Shown one piece after another: positions 17,732 to 27,621 of a stretch of DNA of 64,000 nucleotides. The first letter of the stretch is position 1; each line of letters begins with the position of its first letter. This stretch comes from Dichotomicrobium thermohalophilum (GTDB lineage: Bacteria; Pseudomonadota; Alphaproteobacteria; Rhizobiales; Rhodomicrobiaceae): contig NZ_QXDF01000001.1 of assembly GCF_003550175.1 (NCBI RefSeq), positions 1,698,501-1,762,500 of the forward strand. The letters are read 5' to 3'. A model generated the notes under the pieces. It ran no database searches. It saw nothing but the letters and a program-made list of their open reading frames with translations, and was not told the DNA's origin. A program made the translations under genes and the position numbers.

Positions 17732-20060
17732 GAGAGACTCCCTGCTTCTCGCGCGCGTTCTTGCGCGCTCCGCGTTGTTGTGAAGACCCCGAACTCGTGT
17801 CGGCGGCGTTGTTGCCCCCCTCACTCAGCGGCATCGTGATGCTGACGCGTGCCCCCCGCGTGTCGCCCGCCTCGACGTCCGCGGACGGTTCCGCATCGCT
17901 GAGTTCCAGCGTGCCCTGATGCTGCTCGACAATTTTCTGAACGATCGCCAAGCCTAACCCTGTGCCCTTCTGCCGAGTGGTGACGTAAGGCTCGATCAGG
18001 CGGTGCCGGTCTTCTTTCGGCAGACCACAGCCGTTGTCGAGCACCTCGATAAGCACGGATTGATCCTGCGCCGTGACTCGTGCGGTGACCTGGCCGGCGA
18101 AATCGTGACCCGCCTCGCGCTGCGCCTGGGCCGCGGACTCCACGGCTTCGCTCGCGTTCTTGATAAGATTGGTCATCGCCTGGGCCAGCAAACGGCGGTC
18201 GCAGTTCGTGATAACCGGGGTGTCGGCGACTTCCAGCTTGTATGTGATCTCGGAATTGCTCATCTGGAACAACACGAGCGCCTCTCGCACGATGTCGTTG
18301 ACGTCATGCGATTCGATGACCGGTTTGGGCATCCGCGCGAAGGCGGAGAACTCATCGACCATCCGCCGGATATCGCCGACATGCCGGACAATGGTCTCGG
18401 TGCAGCGGTCGAAAACCTCGCGGTCGCCCTCGATCTGGTCGCCATAGCGGCGGCGGATGCGCTCGGCGGAAAGCTGGATCGGGGTAAGCGGGTTCTTGAT
18501 CTCGTGGGCGATGCGGCGGGCAACGTCGGCCCAGGCAGAGGTGCGCTGCGCCACCACAAGCTCGGTGATGTCGTCGAAGGTGACCACGAAGCCGTAGTCC
18601 TTGTCCTGCGACGCTTCGCGCGTCACGCGGACTGCGAAGTTGCGTTCACCGTCCTCGCGTAGAAGCTTGATATGCGTCTGGACCGGCTTCTTGCCCTGCT
18701 TCTTCGCCTCGCCCATCAGCTCGGCGAACTCCGGCAGCGTCTTTTCCAGCGGCTTGCCGACAAGGCTATCCTCGCTCGTGTGCAGCAGTTCGAGCGCGGA
18801 CCGGTTGACCAGCGTCACCTTACCCTTCCGGTCAAGCCCGATCACGCCTGCGGTCACCCCGGAAAGCACCGCCTCCGTGAAGCGCCGGCGCTCGTCAAGC
18901 TGGAGGTTGGCATTGACAAGTTCATTGCGCTGGGCGCGCAGATCGGCGGTCATCCGGTTGAAAGCCGTGCTCAGTTTGCCGACGTCATCTTCCTTCTTGC
19001 TGGCCGGGGGCACAGCGACGTCGAGGTTGCCCTGCGACACCGCATAGGCCGCGTCGATGAGCTGGCGAATCGGCGCCACAAGACGGTCGGCGAACCACAG
19101 CCCCGCCCAGATCGCCGCTAACAGGAAGGTGAGAGAAATCGAGATGAACATTGCGGCGAAGGCGACCTGAATCCCGGCGCGGCGCTGTTCGAGCTGGCTG
19201 TATTCCGCCGCGTTGGCGCGCGTCGTGCGCAGGTGGCCCAGCACCTTCGGGTTCACCGGCCGGATGACATACAAATAGCGGTCGTCCGTCCCGGCGATCT
19301 TGGTCAGCGCGCCGACCGCACCGGAGGATTGCAGCGCAAGTTCGACGATCCGACCTTCTTCGGCTGCATCAAGGGCCTGGGCGGGCGGCTTCTTGTAGCC
19401 AATCTCGCTGCGGCTGCTCGCTTCGGCAACCGGCTCGCGTTCGCCGTCTATGACATACGCAAGGGGGATCGCGCGTAACGCCGCCTGGGCTGTCAAGAAC
19501 TTCTCGAACGCTTCCGGGTCCTCGGAGAGCAATTGGACCGAAGATTCAAGCTCGCGCGCCATGCCAAGCGCATCGGAGCGGATTACCTGCCCCTGCTCGT
19601 TGACGTAGGCGCTCGCCACGTCGATCGAGTTGGCGATGATCGACTGGATGCGCGTTGAGAACCAGTTGTCGAGGCCCCGGTCCAGCGAGAGCGTGGCGAA
19701 GATGACCAACAGGATCGCGGGCATGAGCGCGATCACGCTGAACAGCCCGACAATTCGCGTGTGCAGCCGGGCCGCGGCCGCCTGCTGCTTGCGCGCGCGC
19801 CACAGCCCGAGAAGCTGCCAGCCAACCATACCGAGCATCGCCGCAATCAGCAGGCCGTTCACCAGCAACATGCTCACCACGACGCCGTGCGTCGGAACGA
19901 TCGGCGTCAGGCCGGTAAGGATAAGGTAGGTCGAGAAACCGGAAAGCAGCGCGAGGCAGACGATGGCGAGGCCGACGCGCCGTCCGGCAAGCCCGGAGTG
20001 TTGCTGCGGCTCACCTGCGGGCAGCGCGGCCGTGGTGTTCTCCGGGCGCGCCACGGTCAT
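17721..20060 (-). CDS. ntrY: Nitrogen regulation sensor histidine kinase NtrY
   Basis: Membrane sensor kinase of 779 residues. Several N-terminal helices surround a periplasmic domain, followed by a HAMP domain (DRLVAPIRQLIDAAYAVSQG), a PAS domain (ERRRFTEAVLSGVTAGVIG region), the phosphoacceptor histidine in [20 protein letters not shown], and a HATPase domain with DNGCGLPKEDR and GTGLGLAIV. In related alphaproteobacteria NtrYX responds to nitrogen, redox or envelope state. It lies 379 bases downstream of ntrC. Confidence 0.94.
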   Translation of the reverse strand: MTVARPENTTAALPAGEPQQHSGLAGRRVGLAIVCLALLSGFSTYLILTGLTPIVPTHGVVVSMLLVNGLLIAAMLGMVGWQLLGLWRARKQQAAAARLHTRIVGLFSVIALMPAILLVIFATLSLDRGLDNWFSTRIQSIIANSIDVASAYVNEQGQVIRSDALGMARELESSVQLLSEDPEAFEKFLTAQAALRAIPLAYVIDGEREPVAEASSRSEIGYKKPPAQALDAAEEGRIVELALQSSGAVGALTKIAGTDDRYLYVIRPVNPKVLGHLRTTRANAAEYSQLEQRRAGIQVAFAAMFISISLTFLLAAIWAGLWFADRLVAPIRQLIDAAYAVSQGNLDVAVPPASKKEDDVGKLSTAFNRMTADLRAQRNELVNANLQLDERRRFTEAVLSGVTAGVIGLDRKGKVTLVNRSALELLHTSEDSLVGKPLEKTLPEFAELMGEAKKQGKKPVQTHIKLLREDGERNFAVRVTREASQDKDYGFVVTFDDITELVVAQRTSAWADVARRIAHEIKNPLTPIQLSAERIRRRYGDQIEGDREVFDRCTETIVRHVGDIRRMVDEFSAFARMPKPVIESHDVNDIVREALVLFQMSNSEITYKLEVADTPVITNCDRRLLAQAMTNLIKNASEAVESAAQAQREAGHDFAGQVTARVTAQDQSVLIEVLDNGCGLPKEDRHRLIEPYVTTRQKGTGLGLAIVQKIVEQHQGTLELSDAEPSADVEAGDTRGARVSITMPLSEGGNNAADTSSGSSQQRGARKNAREKQGVSHGI

Positions 20061-20270
20061 GCGCAGCCCTCCCTGCGCCCTGCGACGCGCGCGCCCTGCA
20101 GCCTTCGCGAATATGTTTTCAGCCTAGCGCAACGGACCACAACGTCCGGCTCGCGCCGATGGCACGCGCAGATCATGTTTCAACCTTCCAATGCCGCCGC
20201 GACGCACGAAGTCACCGCGCGGCCTGTCCATCACGGAGAAACTGAAAACGCGACGAGTCGATGACTGGGC

Positions 20271-20283
20271 GCAACAATGTTGC
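20271..20283. promoter_or_regulatory. Palindrome GCAACAATGTTGC upstream of ntrY
   Basis: A perfect 6-base inverted repeat around a single central A. It contains CAA-N5-TTG, which fits the CAA-N(2-5)-TTG pattern described for NtrX sites in related alphaproteobacteria. It lies about 210 bases before the ntrY start codon, so autoregulation of ntrYX is a reasonable guess. The motif is short and could occur by chance. Confidence 0.4.
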
Positions 20284-20345
20284 AATTTGAGAACATGCTT
20301 GCCAGCCAAATCGGCAAAAATTGTGGCGGATTTGCCGCTTTGGTC

Positions 20346-20365
20346 CCCCGTGGCGGGGTTTTCTT
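20346..20365 (+). terminator. Intrinsic-terminator-like hairpin on the plus strand
   Basis: A 5-bp GC stem, CCCCG-TGG-CGGGG, followed immediately by TTTTCTT. No annotated plus-strand gene ends upstream; both neighbours run on the minus strand. A second 7-bp stem (20312-20337) lies just before it, so it may end a small noncoding RNA. Confidence 0.45.
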
Positions 20366-20439
20366 AACGTTAAGCGCGGGGCCGGCGCAATGCACCTTTC
20401 TGGCGAATCAGCCGTCGCGATTCGCCCCGGCTCGCGTGA

Positions 20440-21879
<1,440 letters not shown>

Positions 21880-21887
21880 GGTTTCTT

Positions 21888-23057
21888 TCACTCATCTGTC
21901 TGCCGGTCGCGCCGCGACTCGCGGTGCATCGGCATAAGCAGCCGGAATGCGGTCTGGCGCTGGTCGGTATCGCATTCGATGACGCCGCCGTGGTCGTTGA
22001 CGACCTTCGCCACCATCGCCAGGCCGAGTCCGGTGCCCTTTGGCTTGGTCGTTACGAAGGGGTCGAACAGGTAGCTGCGGATTTCCTCGGGCACGCCGGG
22101 GCCGTTGTCGCAAACGCTGATCTCCAGCGGCAGGCTGACCCGCGTGCTGGAGTTCGGCAGGGTCAGGCGGATGCCGGGCCGGAAGGCGGTGGCCAGCGTG
22201 ATCTGCCCATCGGTGCGTTCGGGGCCGATCGCCTCGGCGGCATTCTTAACCAGATTGAGGATCGCCTGGATCAGCTTGTCGCGGTTGCCCGGCACCGGCG
22301 GCAGCGAGGGGTCATAGGCCTGCACGAACCTGATGTTCCGGGCAAAGCCGCTCTCGGCGATGCGCATGACGTGATCGAGAACGGTATGGATGTTGATCGG
22401 CTCGCTCTTGTGGGGGCGCTCGTCGCCGAACACTTCCATGCGCTCGACCAGCCCGCAGATGCGCTCGGTCTCGTCGCAGATGAGCTGCGCAAGGGCCTGA
22501 TCCTCCGGCTGCGCACCCGACTCCAGCAATTGCGCCGCGCCGCGTATGCCCGACAGCGGGTTCTTGATTTCGTGTGCCAGCACCGCCGCCAGGCCGGAAA
22601 CCGAGCGCGCCGCCCCCCGGTGCGTCAGCTGCCGCTCGATCATCTGCGCCATGGTGCGCTGCTGGAGCATGACCATCACCAGTTCGCCGTGCTCAAGCAG
22701 GGGGGCGGCGAATACGTCCACGACGCGGTCCTTCGCGCCGTCCGGCATGGTCAGTTCCACGCCGTACTCGTTGACGGTCGCGCGTGTCTGGCGCACCTGG
22801 CGGATCAGCGCGAGCAATGGGCAGGAAAACGCGACGAGATCGTCCGCGGTGCGCCTGCGCAGGACGTTTTCACTTGCGTCGAAGAACACTTCGGCCGGGA
22901 AATTCGCGGCAAGGACCTCGTTCTCCGGGCCGAGGACAAGCACGGGGTGCGGCATGGCGTTGAGCAGCGCCTCGTAGTCCGAAAAGCGCTTCGGCTCAGC
23001 CCGCGCGGTTTCGCCCGCCTCCGCTGCCGGATGTTCCATCAACTGATCCGCCTTCAT
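21888..23057 (-). CDS. ntrB: Nitrogen regulation sensor histidine kinase NtrB
   Basis: Soluble kinase/phosphatase that phosphorylates NtrC at low nitrogen and is normally controlled by PII. It has 389 residues. A PAS domain (about 35-140) is followed by the phosphoacceptor segment [20 protein letters not shown] and a HATPase domain with [10 protein letters not shown] and [13 protein letters not shown]. The start is ATG 23057, whose ATGA overlaps the dusB stop. The frame stays open upstream inside dusB, but that part is not conserved. Confidence 0.95.
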   Translation of the reverse strand: MKADQLMEHPAAEAGETARAEPKRFSDYEALLNAMPHPVLVLGPENEVLAANFPAEVFFDASENVLRRRTADDLVAFSCPLLALIRQVRQTRATVNEYGVELTMPDGAKDRVVDVFAAPLLEHGELVMVMLQQRTMAQMIERQLTHRGAARSVSGLAAVLAHEIKNPLSGIRGAAQLLESGAQPEDQALAQLICDETERICGLVERMEVFGDERPHKSEPINIHTVLDHVMRIAESGFARNIRFVQAYDPSLPPVPGNRDKLIQAILNLVKNAAEAIGPERTDGQITLATAFRPGIRLTLPNSSTRVSLPLEISVCDNGPGVPEEIRSYLFDPFVTTKPKGTGLGLAMVAKVVNDHGGVIECDTDQRQTAFRLLMPMHRESRRDRQTDE

Positions 23058-24052
23058 GCGGCCAACTCCGTGATCGGTTCGGCGTAGAGCGCCGCCAGCG
23101 CATCGCGCACCCGGTCCGGATCGCTCTCGCGCATCAGGCTGGCGCGCCATTGCGCCCGCTGGGTCTGGGGTACCGGGGCGTTGTCGATATAGGCGGCAAC
23201 ATGCTTGCGCACGCAGCGCACCCCCAGCTCCTTGCCGTAATGGGAAATGGCGCGCTCATAGTGCGCCGCGATCTGCGAGGCTCGCTCCCAGGGCGCTTCC
23301 GCCGGGGCGGGCCGCCTGGTCAATTCGGCCGCAACTTCCGTCAGCAGCCAGGGGCGCCCCGTTGCGCCCCTCCCGATCATCACGCCATCCGCGCCAGAGA
23401 GCGCCAGCGCCTCGCGCGCATCTGCCGCGCTGCATATATCGCCGTTCACAATGACCGGAATCGGCACGGTCTCTTTGACCTGACGGATGAAGCCCCAGTC
23501 CGCCGTGCCCTTGTAGAACTGGCAGCGGGTGCGCCCGTGCACGGTGATCATCCGGACCCCTGCATCGTAGGCCGCGCGGGCCAACTCTGGCGCGTTCAGG
23601 CTGTCATGGTCCCAGCCCATGCGCATCTTCACCGTGACCGGCACGCGCGCTGCGCCGACCACGGCCTCGATCAGCTTGAGCGCCAGCTCAGGCTCGCGCA
23701 TCAGCGCCGAGCCCGACAGTCCGCTCGTCACCTTGCGCGCCGGGCAGCCGAAATTGATGTCAATAAGCTCGGCGCCCATGTCCTGCGCCAGCCGCGTGGC
23801 CTCGCTCATCCAGTAGGGGTCGCGTCCGGCGAGCTGCACGGCGAACGGCGAGATGCCCTTGCCCTCGGCGCGCAACAGGACGTCCGGTTTCTGATCGGCC
23901 AGGTACTGCGCCTGCACCATCTCCGAGACGACCAGTCCCGCGCCGTAGTCCTGCGCCATGACGCGGAAGGGCCAGTCGGTAATGCCAGACATGGGCGCGA
24001 GCAGCACGTTATTGTGCAATCGCAAATTGCCGATCTGGATCGCCGTATCCAA
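23054..24052 (-). CDS. dusB: tRNA-dihydrouridine synthase DusB (NifR3)
   Basis: FMN-dependent reductase making dihydrouridine in the tRNA D-loop. It has 332 residues in a TIM-barrel Dus fold. [14 protein letters not shown] is the N-terminal signature and the catalytic cysteine lies in NFGCPARKV (about residue 103). The start is TTG 24052, with AGGAG about 8 bases before it. Location directly ahead of ntrBC is the classical nifR3-ntrB-ntrC operon of alphaproteobacteria. The ntrB start overlaps its stop by 4 bases. Confidence 0.95.
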   Translation of the reverse strand: MDTAIQIGNLRLHNNVLLAPMSGITDWPFRVMAQDYGAGLVVSEMVQAQYLADQKPDVLLRAEGKGISPFAVQLAGRDPYWMSEATRLAQDMGAELIDINFGCPARKVTSGLSGSALMREPELALKLIEAVVGAARVPVTVKMRMGWDHDSLNAPELARAAYDAGVRMITVHGRTRCQFYKGTADWGFIRQVKETVPIPVIVNGDICSAADAREALALSGADGVMIGRGATGRPWLLTEVAAELTRRPAPAEAPWERASQIAAHYERAISHYGKELGVRCVRKHVAAYIDNAPVPQTQRAQWRASLMRESDPDRVRDALAALYAEPITELAA

Positions 24053-24119
24053 TGTCTCACTCCTGTCAGTGCTGCGAAATTATGCACATCATTCGCCCGC
24101 TTATTCAATAGGCAACTTT

Positions 24120-24135
24120 GAGAACAAATGTTCTC
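24120..24135. promoter_or_regulatory. Operator-like palindrome GAGAACA-AA-TGTTCTC
   Basis: A 7-bp inverted repeat with a 2-base centre, in the 180-base divergent region between dusB-ntrBC and ispDF-cinA. The core GAAC-N4-GTTC has the geometry of the Firmicute/actinobacterial LexA box, not the alphaproteobacterial direct repeat GTTC-N7-GTTC. The binding protein is unknown. It lies 68 bases from the dusB start and 98 from ispDF, so it could control either operon. Confidence 0.45.
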
Positions 24136-24232
24136 TTATGGCCTTCAACCGGTTTAGCGCGCCGATAAATCCGTTGGCAATCGCCCGGCACGCGCCTAGA
24201 TTGCGGCGGTTGAATTCGAGGGTGAGCGCAAA

Positions 24233-25423
24233 TTGACCATTGCCGCGTTAATTGTCGCAGCCGGTCGCGGAACCCGCGCCGCCACGCCGGGCGCACCACC
24301 GAAGCAGTACGCGCGCCTTGCCGGGCAGATGGTGCTCACACGCACGCTGGCGCTGTTCTGCGCACATCCCCTGGTGGATCGCGTGCTCGCCGTGATCGCA
24401 GAGGAGCATCGCGGCTGGTACGAGCAGGCCGCAAGCGGTCTGCCCGACCGCGGCAAGCTGCTGCCGCCGGTCGCGGGTGGCACAGAGCGGCAAAGCTCCG
24501 TGCTGAACGGTTTGAATGCGCTGGAGGACGCAGCGCCGGAAATCGTCCTGGTTCACGACGCTGCCCGGCCGCTGACTCCGGCAAATGTGATTTCACGCGT
24601 GATCGAGGGCGTTGAGACGCACGGGGCGAGCATCGCCGCGGTGCCGGTTGCCGACACCCTGAAGCGCGGCCAGAATGAACTGATAGAAGGCACAATTGAC
24701 CGCACCGGTCTCTGGCGCGCCCAGACCCCGCAGGGTTTTGCCTATAAGGCGATTCGCAACGCGCACGAGGCGGCTGCACAGAGGCAGGTGACCTTCACGG
24801 ATGACGCGAGCATCGCCGAATGGGCCGGGATGCGCGTCGCATTGGCGATGGGGTCCGAGCGCAACCTCAAGATTACCAGCCGGGAGGACATGGCTTTGGC
24901 GGAGAGCCTGATCGCACAAGGGGCCGAGACCCGCGTCGGCACCGGCTTCGACGTCCATGCCTTCGGTCCGGGTGACACTGTCTGGCTTTGCGGCGTGCCG
25001 ATCCCGCACGAGCGGGGCCTGGTTGGGCATTCGGACGCCGATGTGGGCCTGCACGCTCTGACGGACGCGATCCTCGGGGCGCTCGCCGCAGGCGACATTG
25101 GCGCACATTTCCCACCCTCCGATCCGCAGTGGCGCGCGGCTGCGTCGCACATCTTTCTCGAACGCGCGGCCGATGAGGTTGAAAGGCGCGGCGGACGTAT
25201 CGTCAACGCGGACGTCACGCTGATCTGCGAGGCGCCGAAGATCGGCCCGCACCGGCAGGCGATGCGCTCCGCCATCGCCGAGATCTTGCGTGTGCCCGTC
25301 AGGCGCATCAGCGTGAAGGCGACCACCAGCGAGAAGCTGGGCTTCACCGGCCGCAGGGAAGGCATTGCTGCGATGGCCACGGCAAGCGTGGCGGTCCCAT
25401 TCAGCGGAGACGAGACATGCTAG
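24233..25423 (+). CDS. ispDF: Bifunctional IspD/IspF, MEP-pathway isoprenoid synthesis
   Basis: Fused enzyme for two non-consecutive steps of the methylerythritol phosphate pathway: cytidylyltransferase (IspD) and 2-C-methyl-D-erythritol 2,4-cyclodiphosphate synthase (IspF). It has 396 residues. IspD occupies about 1-225 ([16 protein letters not shown]); IspF begins at [12 protein letters not shown] with metal ligands in DVH and [10 protein letters not shown], and ends with [13 protein letters not shown]. The start is TTG 24233, preceded by GAGGGTGAG. The fusion is typical of alphaproteobacteria. cinA overlaps its end by 7 bases. Confidence 0.96.
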   Translation: MTIAALIVAAGRGTRAATPGAPPKQYARLAGQMVLTRTLALFCAHPLVDRVLAVIAEEHRGWYEQAASGLPDRGKLLPPVAGGTERQSSVLNGLNALEDAAPEIVLVHDAARPLTPANVISRVIEGVETHGASIAAVPVADTLKRGQNELIEGTIDRTGLWRAQTPQGFAYKAIRNAHEAAAQRQVTFTDDASIAEWAGMRVALAMGSERNLKITSREDMALAESLIAQGAETRVGTGFDVHAFGPGDTVWLCGVPIPHERGLVGHSDADVGLHALTDAILGALAAGDIGAHFPPSDPQWRAAASHIFLERAADEVERRGGRIVNADVTLICEAPKIGPHRQAMRSAIAEILRVPVRRISVKATTSEKLGFTGRREGIAAMATASVAVPFSGDETC

Positions 25424-25929
25424 ACGGCCAGCGGACCGAGCAGGCGCGCAAACTGATCGACCTTTGCAAGGAACGCGGGCTGATGATCGGGACAGCGGAG
25501 TCCTGCACCGGCGGCCTGCTTGCGGCGTGCATCACGGCGGTGCCCGGCTCGTCAAAAGTGTTCGAGCGCGGCTTCGTGACCTACGCCAACGACGCCAAGA
25601 TAAAGATGCTCGGCGTCGATGCCGACCTGCTGGCCGCGCATGGCGCGGTGTCCGAGCCGGTCGCGCGAGCGATGGCCGAAGGGGTGCTGGCACGCGCGCC
25701 CGTGGACCTCGCGGTAAGCATTACAGGCGTTGCCGGCCCGGGCGGCGGTTCGGCGGAGAAGCCGGTGGGGTTGGTGTTCATCGGCAGCGGGCGCAAGACC
25801 CTTGATGGACCAGAGGTGACCGTCGAACGCTGCGAATTCGGGGACGTGGGCCGAAACGTGGTGCGCGAGCGAACCGTCGCGGAAGCCCTCGATCTACTCA
25901 TGCGGCTCGCGCAACGATCCTCAGTGTGA
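25417..25929 (+). CDS. cinA: CinA-family nicotinamide-nucleotide amidohydrolase
   Basis: A stand-alone C-terminal CinA domain of 170 residues (PncC type), which deamidates nicotinamide mononucleotide to nicotinate mononucleotide in pyridine nucleotide salvage. The signature [12 protein letters not shown] is at about 21-32, and [13 protein letters not shown] lies further on. The N-terminal domain of full-length CinA is absent, as usual when it follows ispDF. It overlaps the end of ispDF by 7 bases and converges on ratA across a gap containing a two-hairpin repeat. Confidence 0.9.
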   Translation: MLDGQRTEQARKLIDLCKERGLMIGTAESCTGGLLAACITAVPGSSKVFERGFVTYANDAKIKMLGVDADLLAAHGAVSEPVARAMAEGVLARAPVDLAVSITGVAGPGGGSAEKPVGLVFIGSGRKTLDGPEVTVERCEFGDVGRNVVRERTVAEALDLLMRLAQRSSV

Positions 25930-25953
25930 ACCACCAGCGCCGGAGCTGCCCTT

Positions 25954-26027
25954 CGTCGTTGCCGGGCGCACCCCGGCAACCCAGTGAGGGATGTCTCATG
26001 GATGCCCGTGTCAAGCACGGGCATGAC
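25954..26027. repeat. Two-hairpin palindromic repeat, copy A
   Basis: It consists of GTTGCCGGG-N5-CCCGGCAAC (25958-25980) and ATGCCCGTG-N5-CACGGGCAT (26002-26024), both perfect 9-bp stems with 5-base loops. The same pair occurs in opposite orientation at 38936-39020. It lies between the convergent ends of cinA and ratA, where it may also act as a bidirectional terminator. It resembles the REP-like intergenic palindromes common in alphaproteobacterial genomes. Confidence 0.8.
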
Positions 26028-26053
26028 GCCGCTCTCACTGATCGGAACGCAGC

Positions 26054-26533
26054 CTAGACGTTTTCGGTACGGACACGCCGGTCGGCCTTGCCGTAAATCT
26101 GGTCCGCGCGGGCCTCGAAGGCCGTCACGAATTTGCGGAAAGCCCGGTCGAACATCTGACCCATCAGCATCTGCAAGGCCCGCGAGCGGAATTCATAGGC
26201 GAGGTCGAAGCCAATCTCGCAGCTATGGTCGTCAAGGGGGGTGAAGTCCCAACGATTCTCCAGGAACTTGAACGGGCCGTCGACATACTCGACGAGGATG
26301 TGCCGCTGCTGCGGACGCAGAGTCACGCGTGTGACGAAGGATTCGCGCAGGAAACGGTAAGCGACGGTCATCTCGGCGACCAGCACGTCGCCCTCATCAT
26401 GACGCTCCCGCTCCTTCAGGATCAGCCGCTCGCACAGCGGCACGAATTCCGGATACCGCTCCACATCGGCAACGAGCGCGAACATGTTGTCCGCGGAATG
26501 CGCGACGCGGCGGGTCGTGCGGAAATGCATCAT
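26054..26533 (-). CDS. ratA: RatA/Coq10-type START-domain protein
   Basis: 159 residues of the polyketide-cyclase/START superfamily (RatA/PasT, Coq10). It has the N-terminal [25 protein letters not shown] and a conserved [10 protein letters not shown]. In E. coli RatA was described as an inhibitor of 70S formation; the yeast homologue Coq10 binds ubiquinone for respiration. With the lipA-pyruvate dehydrogenase neighbourhood, a ubiquinone or respiratory role seems more likely, but this is inference. Its start overlaps the lipA stop (ATGATG, 4 bases). Confidence 0.85.
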   Translation of the reverse strand: MMHFRTTRRVAHSADNMFALVADVERYPEFVPLCERLILKERERHDEGDVLVAEMTVAYRFLRESFVTRVTLRPQQRHILVEYVDGPFKFLENRWDFTPLDDHSCEIGFDLAYEFRSRALQMLMGQMFDRAFRKFVTAFEARADQIYGKADRRVRTENV

Positions 26534-27519
26534 GCCGGCTGCGCTCCAGCGTTTGCCGCCTGCCGCGCCGCGCGCAACCGCTCAAAGTCCTCGCCAGCGT
26601 GGTAGGACGAGCGCGTCAGGGGGCTGGCCGAAACCATCAGGAATCCTTTGGCATAGGCCGTACGCTCCAGCGCGGCAAATTCATCCGGCGGGACGAAGCG
26701 GTCCACCGCGGCGTGCTTGCGCGTCGGCTGAAGGTACTGGCCGATCGTGAGGAAATCGACATCCGCGCTGCGCAGATCGTCCATCACCTGCAGAAGCTCG
26801 TTGCGCGTCTCGCCCAGCCCGACCATCAAGCCGGACTTGGTAAACATCTCCGGGTCGACCTCCTTGGCGCGCTGCAACAGCCGCAGCGAGTGGAAGTAGC
26901 GCGAGCCGGGCCGGATTTCGAGATAGAGCGAGGGGACCGTTTCCAGGTTGTGATTGAAGACGTCGGGCCGGGCTTCGATCACCTGCTCCAGCGCGCCGTC
27001 CTTGCGCAGGAAATCCGGCGTCAGCACTTCGATCGTCGTGCCAGGCGAGGACTCGCGAATACGCCGGATCACTGCGGCGAAGTGCCCTGCCCCGCCGTCG
27101 TCGAGGTCATCGCGATCCACGGAGGTGATCACGACATGGTTGAGACCGAGCGCCGCGACTGCTTCGGCGACATGCGCCGGCTCGTCAGGGTCGAGGGGCG
27201 CGGGCCGGCCGGTCGTGACGTTGCAGAAGGCGCAGGCGCGGGTGCAGATCTCGCCCATGATCATCATCGTGGCGTGCTTCTTTTCCCAGCACTCGCCGAT
27301 ATTGGGGCAGCCGGCTTCCTCGCAGACCGTGGCGAGCTTCAGCCCGCGCATGATGCGGCGCGTCTCGTGATAGCCTTCAGAGACCGGCGCCTTCACGCGG
27401 ATCCATTCCGGCTTGCGCTTGAGCGGCGTATCGGGCCGGTTCCGCTTTTCCGGATGGCGGAGCGCAGCGCGGCCGCTTTCCGCGCGCGCCTGTTCGCGTG
27501 TATCGAGAATTGTGACCAT
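26530..27519 (-). CDS. lipA: Lipoyl synthase
   Basis: Radical-SAM enzyme inserting two sulfurs into octanoyl groups on lipoyl domains. It has 329 residues. Auxiliary-cluster cysteines are at about 66, 71 and 77 ([12 protein letters not shown]) and the radical-SAM CTRACAFC at about 92-99. The C-terminal RSSYHAG supplies the serine ligand of the auxiliary cluster. Its substrates are encoded nearby: lipoyl domains are carried by both PdhB and PdhC. ratA follows with a 4-base overlap. Confidence 0.97.
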   Translation of the reverse strand: MVTILDTREQARAESGRAALRHPEKRNRPDTPLKRKPEWIRVKAPVSEGYHETRRIMRGLKLATVCEEAGCPNIGECWEKKHATMMIMGEICTRACAFCNVTTGRPAPLDPDEPAHVAEAVAALGLNHVVITSVDRDDLDDGGAGHFAAVIRRIRESSPGTTIEVLTPDFLRKDGALEQVIEARPDVFNHNLETVPSLYLEIRPGSRYFHSLRLLQRAKEVDPEMFTKSGLMVGLGETRNELLQVMDDLRSADVDFLTIGQYLQPTRKHAAVDRFVPPDEFAALERTAYAKGFLMVSASPLTRSSYHAGEDFERLRAARQAANAGAQPA

Positions 27520-27621
27520 GTGATCCTTGTGCCCGGTTTAGACGTGCCCCAACGTTCCATTGTTCCAGAAATAGGCGCCCGGCTTCAAGCGGTAAAGGGA
27601 TGCGGCCGGGGGCCGCGCCGG

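Larger units (their letters stand above)
20061..20439. other. 379-base gap between ntrC and ntrY
   Basis: The longest gene-free stretch in the window. It holds several inverted repeats: GCAACAATGTTGC (20271-20283), a 7-bp stem CGGCAAA/TTTGCCG (20312-20337), a terminator-like CCCCG-TGG-CGGGG followed by TTTTCTT on the plus strand (20346-20365), the 12-bp palindrome CTTAACGTTAAG (20363-20374), an 8-bp stem GGCGAATC/GATTCGCC (20402-20426), and CTCGCGTGATCACGCGAG (20431-20448), which runs into the ntrC stop. The ntrYX promoter should be here. I see no convincing open reading frame. Confidence 0.6.
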
